DNA of 64,000 bases from positions 40,690-104,689 of the forward strand of contig JBEKRX010000012.1 of NCBI GenBank assembly GCA_049518415.1. Reading direction: 5' to 3'. The notes beneath the pieces are model-generated. The model was not told the origin of the DNA, searched no databases, and saw only the letters and a program-made list of their open reading frames with translations. This DNA is from CAVQND01 sp049518415 (lineage in GTDB: Bacteria > Verrucomicrobiota > Verrucomicrobiia > Limisphaerales > UBA8199). The translations under genes and the position numbers were made by a program. Of the stretch, positions 16,675 through 26,700 are shown in pieces (position 1 is the stretch's first letter; each line of letters starts with the position of its first letter).

Positions 16675-17344
16675 CGCAAACCCGATCACCCCGACCAGCG
16701 GCCCCAGCGCGATTATGCCTCGACGACTTACCTGGCGGCCATCACCTCTGCCGAGCAGTTCGGTCCCCTCCTGCGCGCCGAAGCCCTTCGGCGGGGGATA
16801 GCCAAAGCCAAGGTGGTGGTCTTTTTGGGGGGACGGAGCTGTTTGGGTTTGGAAGTTGGCCCGCATCAACTTTCCCAACGCCGTCTGTATCCTCGATTAC
16901 TATCACGCCTGTGAGCATCTGAACCTGCTGAGCGCCCTCCTCTGCGGCGAAGGTTCAGAGTTGGCCAAAAAACGCTTCCGCCAGTGGCGCAAGGCACTTC
17001 TCAAAGATAAAATCGCCCAGGTGATCGCCCAAGCTAAAGCCGACCTGCCCACCCGAGTTCAACCTCGCAAACTGGCCAGAAAACAAATCGCCTACTTTGA
17101 ACGCAACCGGTTCCGGATGCGGTATCAGACCTTTCGCCAAGCCGGCTATTTCATCGGCTCAGGCGTGGTCGAAGCGGGCTGCAAGATGGTGGTGGGACAG
17201 CGTGTCAAGCAATCCGGAATGCTCTGGAGTCGCAAAGGAGCTTCTCACCTGCTGGCCGTGCGCTGCGCTCTGCTGAGCGGCTGGTTTGACGACTTCTGGA
17301 AACACTACAACCGCGCCGGTCAGGGATTGGCCTTCGCCGCATGA
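16675..17344 (+). pseudogene. ISKra4-family transposase, 5'-truncated and frameshifted
   Basis: The first part (to about 16830) reads YASTTYLAAITSAEQFGPLL then RAEALRRGIAKAKVVVFLG. The second part (from about 16835) reads ARINFPNAVCILDYYHACEH, then YFERNRFRMRYQTFRQAGYF and GSGVVEAGCKMVVGQRVKQ, and ends at 17344. This is the C-terminal half of ISKra4 transposases (D-Y-Y-H-A-C-E-H and SGVVEAGCK motifs). The two parts join in one frame if one G is removed from the six-G run at 16827-16832, giving VVFLGDGAVWVWKLA. So it is a single-base frameshift or a sequencing error; the N-terminus is missing regardless. Confidence 0.75.
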
Positions 17345-17625
17345 TCAATTTGAAACCTTCCTCAACAGGTTTGCCCTGCACCCGGTTCCGATGCTTAGAA
17401 TCTGCTTTCAGATTCTCCTTGCGCTCGCAGCCGCACTTACGCAATACTGACGCAAGGTAGCAACGTCCACCACCGGGTGGCCGCTGTTTTCGAGCAATGA
17501 GCCGCCAGTTTCCATTTTGGCGAGCGAAGCGTGAAGGGTCCGAGGACACTTGGATGCCCTCGGAGGTTAACCGGGTGGTCGGGCCGCCACTCGATGGGCT
17601 GCCAGTGTGACAACACTGGGTCGAA
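17345..17625. other. Gene-poor stretch before the giant-protein operon
   Basis: About 280 bases with no recognisable gene. It contains the end of the ISKra4 relic and should hold the promoter of the PpiC-led operon; I see no clear consensus. Confidence 0.3.
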
Positions 17626-18723
17626 TTGCGGATCGTCATGGGTCGCTCAATAGAAGAGCTTGAGAGTCGCGTTGGATTTTTCTTCGGCGAGTTACTGCGG
17701 TTGCGCAGGTATGCCCGACACGTGCCGCGTGGGTCCGCGGTCGGGCGGGCTTTGGCTTTTTTGGCAGTTGGGTTGGCGGCCGCCTTAGGGCTGGCCGGGT
17801 GCGGACAGTCTGAGAAAGAGGGCGCCTTGCCGTCCAATGCTCTGGCGGTCGTGGAGGGCCGCATTATCACAGTCGAAGCGTTCCAAAACGAGCTCGCACG
17901 CCGCGCCCGCGTGAATTCTGGCCGGGAGGCCGAAACAAAGGAGAAATACGCGCTGCTGGAAGAGATGATCCGGTTTGAGGCGGCGTATCAAACGGCCCTG
18001 GCCGCGGGTTACGACCGGGACCCGCAGATCAGCGCTAATCTCAAACGGATGATCGTGGACAAATACAAGGCGGACCAGCTAGCCAAACTGCCGCCACCGC
18101 AAGTGGGCGCGCAGGAAATCGCCGAGTACTACCGTCAGAACCCACGACGCTTTGGCAGCCCGGCAACGGTTCGCGTGGCGCTCATCGAGTTCAAAGTCAG
18201 CCGCACCGCGTCGGCCGAGAAGCGCGCCGAAACGGCGCGGCGGGCTGCCGCCGTTCTGGCGCAGGCAAAGGCCGGCTCCCCGGCCGATGGCACCTTCGGG
18301 CTGCTGGCGCAGAACCACTCCGAGGACCAGTCCAGCAGGTACCGGGGCGGGGATATCGGCTGGTTGACCACGGGCGACACCAATGCCCCCTGGCCGCCGG
18401 CAGTGCTCGAGGCCATTTACGAACTCAAACAACCCGGCGACTGTGGTCCCGTGATCGAGACGCCGAAGGCGTTCTACCTGGTGAAACTTATCGAACGGCG
18501 GCCCGACCGATTGAGGCCGCTCGACGAGGTGAAGGAGGGGATCAAGTACCTGGTAGCCCGTGAAAAGGAAGAACATCAGGCACAAGCGCTCTACAACCGG
18601 TTCAGACAAGGACTGGAGATCCGGACCAACGCCGCGCTCTTGGAGTCCATTCGAAAGCCAGTCAACGAAAACCGACCGCCGGGTACGCCCGGCACTTTCA
18701 ACCCTGAAACGAGGGCACCATGA
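17626..18723 (+). CDS. PpiC/SurA-type peptidyl-prolyl isomerase, lipoprotein
   Basis: A lipobox G-L-A-G-C59 after a hydrophobic stretch marks an exported lipoprotein. The 40 residues before that stretch are unusual, so a GTG at 17722 (then PRGSAVGRALAFLAVG) may be the real start. Residues about 65-175 form a SurA-like helical chaperone region (VVEGRIITVEAFQNEL, MIRFEAAYQTALAAGYDRD). Residues about 181-295 form a parvulin/PpiC domain: FGLLAQNHSEDQSSRYRGGD, GWLTTG, VIETPKAFYLVKLIERRP. It should help outer-membrane or surface proteins fold in the periplasm. Its stop overlaps the next start by four bases (ATGA), so it leads an operon with three secreted proteins, and is probably their dedicated chaperone. 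Confidence 0.85.
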   Translation: MRIVMGRSIEELESRVGFFFGELLRLRRYARHVPRGSAVGRALAFLAVGLAAALGLAGCGQSEKEGALPSNALAVVEGRIITVEAFQNELARRARVNSGREAETKEKYALLEEMIRFEAAYQTALAAGYDRDPQISANLKRMIVDKYKADQLAKLPPPQVGAQEIAEYYRQNPRRFGSPATVRVALIEFKVSRTASAEKRAETARRAAAVLAQAKAGSPADGTFGLLAQNHSEDQSSRYRGGDIGWLTTGDTNAPWPPAVLEAIYELKQPGDCGPVIETPKAFYLVKLIERRPDRLRPLDEVKEGIKYLVAREKEEHQAQALYNRFRQGLEIRTNAALLESIRKPVNENRPPGTPGTFNPETRAP

Positions 18724-20759
18724 ACATCGAACTAATGCAAACCACTGCTGAAGCGATCTCGGCCCGGCGGCGTAAGCGCCGCTGCGCTGCCGCCGGGCGC
18801 GACTTATCCGGGAAGGATGAACCCCGCGCGCGCCACCTTGGGGCCGCGTTCGCGCGCACGCTGCCACTGCTGGCGGCTACGACCATGTGGCTGCTGGCCA
18901 GCTCTGTCGCCTGCGCGCAGACACTCACGCGCACCTTCACGCTCCAAAACGGCTGGAACGCCATCTACCTCGACGTGACGCCGCCGGACGGCAATCCGGC
19001 GACCTTGTTCCAGGGCCTCCCGGTAGCCAGCGTCTGGGCGCGGGCGGACAAGCTCTCTTCGGTGGATTTCATCCAAGACCCGGCGGAAGCCACTTTCAAT
19101 GAAGCGGATTGGCGGAGATGGTATCCTCCGCCGCAACCGGACTTTCTCAGCGACTTGCGACAACTCCTGGGGCGCCAGGCTTGTCTGATCAACCTCACCA
19201 ACGGTCCGGTGATGTGGCAGGTCGCAGGTCAGCCGGAGGTCCGAGCGATTTCATGGGTCCCCAACGCCTGGAATCTGCGCGGCTTCCCCGTGGATTCGGA
19301 CCACTCACCCACATTCCGAGCCTATTTCCAATCGTCCGCCAACCACTACGATGCCGGGCAAAACCGGCTGCGGGGAGTCTATCGGCTGGGGGCCAACGGC
19401 GCCTGGGCGGTGGCGGATCCGGACTCCCCGATGAAAGCGGGGGAGGCCTATTGGGTCTATTGCCAGGATGCTTCCAGCTTTACTGGTCCACTGGAACTAA
19501 AGCTTGATTCGGGTGTGGCGCTGGATTTTGGCCAGACGCTTGACCGATTGAGCCTGCAGTTTAACAACCTGTCCGCCGGTTTCCGCACGGTCACCATCAG
19601 CCAAGCGGACTCGGTACCCGGATTGCTGGCCTACCAGCGCTTCAACAGCACCAACGGATTTGAGTGGGCCGATCTGCCGAATCCCTTCAGTTTCGCCGTG
19701 ACCAACGGCAATCCGAAAACGTTCACGTTCGCCCTCCGCCGGAGCCGCATGCCGGGCACAAATTATGCCTCGATCCTCGACATCTCCGACGGCCAGGGAA
19801 CCCGCTACGCCCTGCCGGTCACAGCGGAGGCTCCTGGCCACGGTTATGCCGGACTCTGGATCGGGAGCGTGACGGTGAATGCCGTGAGCGAACCGCACTT
19901 CGGCTCGCTGGTTACCAACCTCTACGCCGTGTTGAACGGCCAGGCCACGCCCCTCACCGACCCTACGCTAATCGTGAGCACCAACCCGGTTGTGACAACG
20001 AATGCAGACCTGGCCGTGACGACCAACCAGGTCCTGGTGGTTCAGACTACCGACGGCGTGCAGGTGCCGGTTTACACCAAAATCGAGCGCGATGTGGGGG
20101 CGCAGGCGCCCACTCCGACCAAGAGCGAGTTCACCATGCGCCTGATGATGCACGTGGATGCCGGAGGTCAGGCCCGCCTGCTGAAGGAAGTGGTCCAGAT
20201 GTGGCGCGATGGAACCTATACTAATGACAACCTGGGCCGCCGGGTGGTGGACAAGCCCGGCACTTACGTGCTGGTGACCAGGGACGCGCTCTTGAGCCAG
20301 TTCAAGGGCGCCACTCTGCGGAATGGTGTGTCCGTGGGGCGGCGGCTTAGCGCGATCGGCTTTGTCTTTGACGGCCAAGGCACGAACCACCTGGACCTTT
20401 CCGGCACATTCGCCCCCGCCCAGTCGTTGACAGGTGCCATCCAGATTGGCTCGGACTACGCCCTCAATCCGTTCTTGCATAAGTACCATCCGGACCATGA
20501 CAACCTGGACGCGTATTTCAGACCCATTACCGATCCTGCGAAAAAGGAGGCCTACGCCGTAACGCGGCAACTCCAGTTCGACTTCGGGACCAATCCGCCC
20601 AGCAACGCCGCCAATCCCGACCCTGACTACTCGGTCATGGCGGGCATTTATCGCGAGACCCTCACCGGCCTCCACAAACAGCCCCTGCTCGTGCAGGGCA
20701 CCTTCCAGTTGTCTCGCGCTTCGTTCATCGCGGAACTGAATCCCAGCCCTACACCCTAA
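18720..20759 (+). CDS. Secreted protein of unknown function in the giant-protein operon
   Basis: A 679-residue protein starting at an ATGA overlap with the PpiC gene, with GAGGG eight bases upstream. The N-terminus is long and basic before a hydrophobic segment ending SVACAQ (about residues 45-67), a late signal peptide. The mature part begins TLTRTFTLQNGWNAIYLDV and is beta-rich, with FPVDSDHSPTFRAYFQSS, GEAYWVYCQDASSF and RTVTISQADSVPG. Residues about 400-430 are rich in Thr, Asn and Val, like a linker. I do not recognise any catalytic motif or named family. Its location between a chaperone and a giant surface protein suggests a partner or anchor of the latter; that is inference. Confidence 0.8.
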   Translation: MNIELMQTTAEAISARRRKRRCAAAGRDLSGKDEPRARHLGAAFARTLPLLAATTMWLLASSVACAQTLTRTFTLQNGWNAIYLDVTPPDGNPATLFQGLPVASVWARADKLSSVDFIQDPAEATFNEADWRRWYPPPQPDFLSDLRQLLGRQACLINLTNGPVMWQVAGQPEVRAISWVPNAWNLRGFPVDSDHSPTFRAYFQSSANHYDAGQNRLRGVYRLGANGAWAVADPDSPMKAGEAYWVYCQDASSFTGPLELKLDSGVALDFGQTLDRLSLQFNNLSAGFRTVTISQADSVPGLLAYQRFNSTNGFEWADLPNPFSFAVTNGNPKTFTFALRRSRMPGTNYASILDISDGQGTRYALPVTAEAPGHGYAGLWIGSVTVNAVSEPHFGSLVTNLYAVLNGQATPLTDPTLIVSTNPVVTTNADLAVTTNQVLVVQTTDGVQVPVYTKIERDVGAQAPTPTKSEFTMRLMMHVDAGGQARLLKEVVQMWRDGTYTNDNLGRRVVDKPGTYVLVTRDALLSQFKGATLRNGVSVGRRLSAIGFVFDGQGTNHLDLSGTFAPAQSLTGAIQIGSDYALNPFLHKYHPDHDNLDAYFRPITDPAKKEAYAVTRQLQFDFGTNPPSNAANPDPDYSVMAGIYRETLTGLHKQPLLVQGTFQLSRASFIAELNPSPTP

Positions 20760-20791
20760 CTTAGCTCGAAACCTCAAACATTTTTACGACT

Positions 20792-23700
20792 ATGAAGACC
20801 CTCTTCCAATCAACGGTTGTCGGCAGCGTACTGCTCGGGACTGCGGCGGCCGCCTGCGCCGGTTGCCTGATGTTCGACGGGGTGAATGATTACGTCGAGT
20901 TCAACCGGCCGGTTTCGGGTGATTTCACCGTCGAGTGCTGGTTCCGGTCCACCCAGCTTTCAGGCAGCGACGCGCAGTGGTACCAAGGCACGGGCCTCGT
21001 GGACGGCAAAGTCAACGGCGTGGCGAATGACTTCGGCCTGACTCTTGGGAACGGGAAGGTTCTCTTTGGCACCGGCAACCCGGATACAACGATCCGCAGC
21101 ACCGCTGCCCTGAACGATGGCCACTGGCACCATGTGGCGGCCACACGGCAAAAGGCCAGCGGCACGCTGAAGCTGTTTGTGGACGGCCTCCTGAATGCCA
21201 CCGGCACCGGCAGCACGGCGGATTTGACTGCCCCCGTCAAGCTGCGTCTCGGCAGCCTGGCCACGGGACTTAACTTCTTCCAAGGCGACCTCGACGAGGT
21301 TCGCGTCTGGAATGTGGCGCGGGCTGACATCGAAATCGCCGGCTCCCTGAACCGCCGCCTCACCGGCAATGAACCTGGCCTGGTGGCTTACTATCCCATG
21401 GAGGAAGGCACCGGTACGACGACCGCCGACATGAGTGGTCACGGGCTGACCGGGTCCCTGTTCAATGGCGTGGTTTGGAACATCATTGAAGATGCGGTCG
21501 CGCCTGCGGCGCTCACCGGCCCGGCGGCGCTCCTCACGGGCAGCAATGCCTCTCTCAACGGCTGGATCAACACCAACAGCCTCCCGACCTCGAGCTACTT
21601 CCAATGGTGGTCGGGCACCACGACTAACGAGACTCCTCACCAAGTGGTCGCCGGGAGTAACTCCGTTCTAAGCCTCGGTGGCTTCAATGATTACGTCCTG
21701 GTGCCGACAAACCTCTGGTTCACCAACGACTTCACCATCGAAACCTGGGTCTTCGAGCGGAGCTATAACAACTGGTCGCGGGTGATCGATTTCGGCAACG
21801 GCGCACCTATGGACAATGTAATCCTCGCGCTTAATGCTGGAACTTCCGGACAGCCGAACTTTACGGTTTACCGCGGAAGCACGGCACAAGGCTTGACTAT
21901 CCCCTACTCCGTCCCACTCAACCAATGGGTCCACCTGGCTGCCACTCTGGCAGGAGGTACAGCCACGGTTTACATCAACGGAGCGGCAGTCGCGTCCGGT
22001 CCGGTATGGGCTCCCAATCTGGTAAACCGGCTCAACGACTACATCGGGCGCAGCAATTGGGCTGGCGATGGTTACGCCAACGCCTTGTTCGATGACTTGC
22101 GGATTTGGAACGTGGCCCGCACCGCCGACCAGATCCGGCGGTTCATGACACAACCGGTGGCCTCCAATGACCCCAATCTCGTCTTGAACTACCTTTTTGA
22201 CGCGCCGTCCGGGAACGGCACGCTGACCAACGGCGCCTCGTTGCTCGCCAGCATCCCGATCTCGACGGCTGTCTCCAATCTCCTCCCCGGCACGATCTAT
22301 AGCTTTCGGGCCGTCGCGGAAACCACCAACGGCATTTCGCTCGGCAATGTCGAGCGGCTGGCGACCCCGCTGCCCGGTGGCGGCACGGCGCTGGAGTTCG
22401 ACGGCACGAACGACTTCGTTGCCGTGCCGGACGCCCCCTCACTGGATCTGACCACCAGCCTGACCTTTGAGGCCTGGGTCGAGTTCAGGCAGGTGACACG
22501 GACCACTGGTGGTTATGATTGGCAGTGCCTCTTCGCAAAGTCTGCCTACAGCAGCAGCTACGCCCTGATGCTCTGCACTGGAGGCGCCGACAAAACCCTC
22601 CGGTTCTACCACGCCGGCGCCTCTCCCGCCCAGAGTGATTATGCTTGGAGGGATGTGACCACCAATCGGTGGTATCATGTCGCCGCCACCTTGGGCGGCG
22701 GGGCGGCAAAGCTCTACATCGACGGTGTGTTAAAAGCTTCCAACTCCGTTTCGGGCACCATCACCGCCAATGCCCTGCCCCTCCAGCTCGGTTATTCCAG
22801 CGTCGGTCCTTACCCGTTCGACGGGCAGATGGATGAAGTCCGCCTTTGGAGGCAAGCGCGAGCCGAAAGCGATATCCGCCTGGGCCTGAACGAACGGCTG
22901 ACGGGCGCCGAACCGGGCCTGGTCGCCTATTACCGCATGGACGAGGGAGCGGGCCGAACGCTGGTGGACGCCACCACCAACGCCAACGATGGGTTGGTGC
23001 TCTCCGGCCCGCTCTGGGTCCCATCGACCGCGCCGGTCGGTATCCCGATCGCCACGACGCAACGGGCGACTTACCTGGCCCGCGACCGGGTTCTGGTGAA
23101 CGGCATCGCTAACCCCGCCGGATCGAACAACTTCGCCTGGTTCGAGTGGGGCACCAGCACCAACTATGGCCAGACCACCGCGAGCACCAGCGTGGACAGC
23201 ACCGCGCCGGAAGTCGCGGTCAGCGCGGAATTGAGCGGGCTGATCTTGGGAACTGTTTACCATTACCGGCTGGCGGTCTCGAACAATGTAGGATTTGCGT
23301 TCGGCGCCGACGCTACCTTCGTCATCACGGCAGCCAGCAGCTTGGCCGACAGCGGGCCCGGCTCCTTGCGCCAGGCGCTTGCCGATGCGCAGCCAGGGGC
23401 CATCCTGCTCCTCACCAACGCCGGGACGATCACTCTGACCAACGGGGAACTCCTGATCAACAAGGACCTGACCCTCGTCGGTCTGGGCGCGACCAACCTG
23501 GCCATCGGCGGCTATAGCCGCAGCCGCGTGTTCAATATCGCCAGCAATGTGACGGTGAGCATTTCCGGACTCACTATTCGGGACGGCCGCGCCGGCAACG
23601 GACTCGATGGGGCATACGATGGGTATGCGGGCGGAGCTGGGAACGCGGGTGGAGGTGTTTACAACGCCGGAATCCTCACGCTGCAGGATTGTATCCTCAC

Positions 23701-26700
23701 GAATAACGCGGCGGGCAACGGCGGCGCCGGACACGTAGGAGCTTACACGGGTGGTGTTGGCGGCGCGGGTGGAAATGGAGGCGGCGGCGGCGGCGGCGGG
23801 GCCATTTATAATGATACCTCCGGGGTGCTTACGCTCGAGCGATGCACTGTTGCGGGCAATTTTAGCGGCCCTGGTGGCGGCGCCGGGGCTGGCGGGGAGG
23901 GCAAGAGCCATAGTGGTTGGGCGGGCGCCGGCTCGGACGGAGGACCTGGGGGCGCCGGGGGCGCGGGCGGAGCGGGCGCGGGGATTTGCAGCCTGGGCAG
24001 TCTTACCCTGAACGCTGGCTTGATTGCTTCCAACCTATGTGGTTCCGGCAGTTGGGGCGGTACCGGCGGCAAGGGGGGAAACAGCGGCGACTTCTGGTAC
24101 GGTCGTTGGGGCGGCGGCGGGGGGCCCGGCGGTCGCGGTGGGAACGGTGGGGCCGTGTATGCCTCGGGCGGAGCGAGCCTGGTCAACTGCACCCTTAGCG
24201 GCAACAGCGACGGCGCCGGCGGCAACGGGGGCTCCGGTGGGGAGAAAGGCTACGGAGGTTGGGGCGACGGCGGTAATGGGGGCCCGGGAAATGGCGGCGA
24301 CGGTGGCAGCGGCGGCGGGCTCTACACGGCAGGCTTTCTCCAGTTGAGCAGTTGCACGATCGTGTATAATCGCTCGGGCGCCGCAGGTCTCGGCGGCACC
24401 TGGCCTTTGTCTGGAGCCGCCGGGGCCGCGGGGCGCGGCGCCGGCGTCATAAACCAGGCATCCGCTCAGTCGGCGCAAATGGCGAATACCATCGTGGCCC
24501 TGAACCTCAACTCGGCTAGCTCACCGGATGATGCTTTCGGCGCCTACCTTTCTGTGGGCGGTAACCTCATCGGCAATGCGAACGGCAGTACCGGTTTCAG
24601 CGGCGCGAGCGGCGATCTGCTAAACGTGCCGCCCCTGCTGGCGCCGCTCGCGGATAACGGGGGCCCCACCCGAACCCACGCGCTGTGGCCGGAGAGTCCG
24701 GCCATTAATGCCGGCACCAACCTCACGGTCGGGCTCACCACGGACCAGAGAGGTTTCCCTCGGGTCGGCTGCGCGGGGATTGATATCGGCGCTTTCGAGT
24801 ACGAGGGCTGCCCATTTCTCCTTCAGCCGGCCGCCAAGCGAGCGCTCTATTTTGACGGCCTCGATGACTACGTCCAGGGCGGCACGGTGGTTCTTGCCAA
24901 TACATCCTTTACGATTGAGGCCTGGGCGAAGCGGGCTCTGATTGGCACCTCCGATTGCATCCTCGGCCAAGGAACAGCGACTACGGACCATGGCTTGTTC
25001 TTCGGGTTCTTGCCAAACAATACGTTCTGTTTCGCGTTTTACAGCGATGACCTGAACACCGCCGCGGCTTACACGGATACTGACTGGCATCATTGGGCGG
25101 GAACCTACGATACGAACAGCCATGTGCGGCTGATCTACCGGGACGGTGTCCTGGTCGCTTCTAACACGGCGTCCGTTTACCTGGGCTCCGGCGCCTTGCG
25201 CATCGGCGCCGTTCCGTGGGGCGTCGCTCCCTTTGACGGCGAGATTGATGAAGTGCGCGTCTGGAACGTGGCTCGGACGGCGGAGGAAATCTCCCTGAAT
25301 CTCAGCCGGACGGTGAGTCCCGACGAACCCGGGCTGGTCGCTTATTACCGCTTTGACGAAGGCAACGGCACGCAGACGCATGACGAGAAGGGGAGTATGT
25401 TGGCCAACCTGGTCAATGGACCGTTCTGGGTGCTGTCCAGCGCGCCGTTGTGGAAGCCCATCGTGGTAACCTTGCCGGCGGAATCGGTCCGCTCGACGGA
25501 GGCGACCCTGGAAGGCGCAGTCACGCCCCTGGGGACAAATATTACCCGATGCTGGTTTGAGTATGGCACCAGCCGCGATTTGGGCAATCAGAGCGACGTC
25601 CGGTATCTATACCCCGCCTTGCTCGCTTCGAATGTTTGGTTTGAGGTCACGAATCTGATGTCCGGCACCCGCTATTACTTCCGTCTGGTCGCTGATAACC
25701 GGGGGGCTTCGACCAATGACAACCTCGCGGGCACGGTCTATGGAGATATCGTGCAGTTTGACACCCTGGTGGTTGGGAGCGGATACCCCATCTCAACGCG
25801 AGCCAACGACGGCCAAAACAGCACAGCGCCCCGGCACATTACCGATGCCGAGGGCAACGTCTATCTGGCCGGCCTCTTCTCCGGCTCCATCTCCTTCGGC
25901 AAAAGCCAATCGCTCGCGGCGAGCGGCTCCTCGACCAACGCCTTCCTGGCCATGCTCGCTCGCAAGGGTGATTGGCGGTGGGCCGCGAGCATCCCCGTTT
26001 CGACCGACGGCCAAGTACAAATCGAAGGGCTGGCCCTGGACCAACAAACCAATGTGCTGGCGGTGGGAACGTTTAGCGGCACTGCGACCTTCGGCACCAA
26101 CAGCCTCATCAGCGCGAGCGGAACCCGGGCCTTCCTGGCTCGCTTCGAGCCCGCCGCGACCAACTGGACCTGGGCTATGGCGCTGGGAGCCGGGACGAAC
26201 AACAGCGCCAACGCTGTGGCCGTGGGCAGCGACGGCCACTTTTTCGTCGCTGGCCAGTTCAGCGGCAACACGAGCTTTGGGACCAACATCTATGGCACCA
26301 ACGCCACCCTCTCAGCCCTGGGCAGTTCCGACGCGTTCGTGGCGGGTTTCGACGCTGCCCGCCGACTGCAGTGGGCGATTCAGGCTGGCAGCGCGGGAGC
26401 GACGAATGAGGCCGCGGCTACCGCCGTGGCCGTAGGCCCGCTCGGTGATGTTTACGCAGCCGGCTCCTTCATGGGTCGAGGCAGCTTCGGAGTGATTTCC
26501 CTGACCAACGCTGGAGTCTCGGATTTGTTCCTGGCTTCCCTCAACCCAACTAATGGCCTCATCCAATGGGCCACCCGGGCAGGTGGCGCCGGCGGGGATA
26601 AGGGCACCGCCTTGGCCGTTGATCCTGCCGGCAGTGTTTATTTGGTGGCTCAACTGAGCGGCGCGGCCGATTTTAACGGCGCGCCCCTGCCAGAACTGGA

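Noticed and set aside
17205..17870. 221-codon minus-strand frame overlapping ISKra4 and PpiC genes
   Set aside because: Crosses the border of two plus-strand genes and has no protein-like pattern.
23600..24450. Possible CRISPR or satellite array suggested by repeated GGCGGC-type sequence
   Set aside because: It is in-frame Gly-rich coding sequence of the giant protein without regular repeat-spacer spacing.
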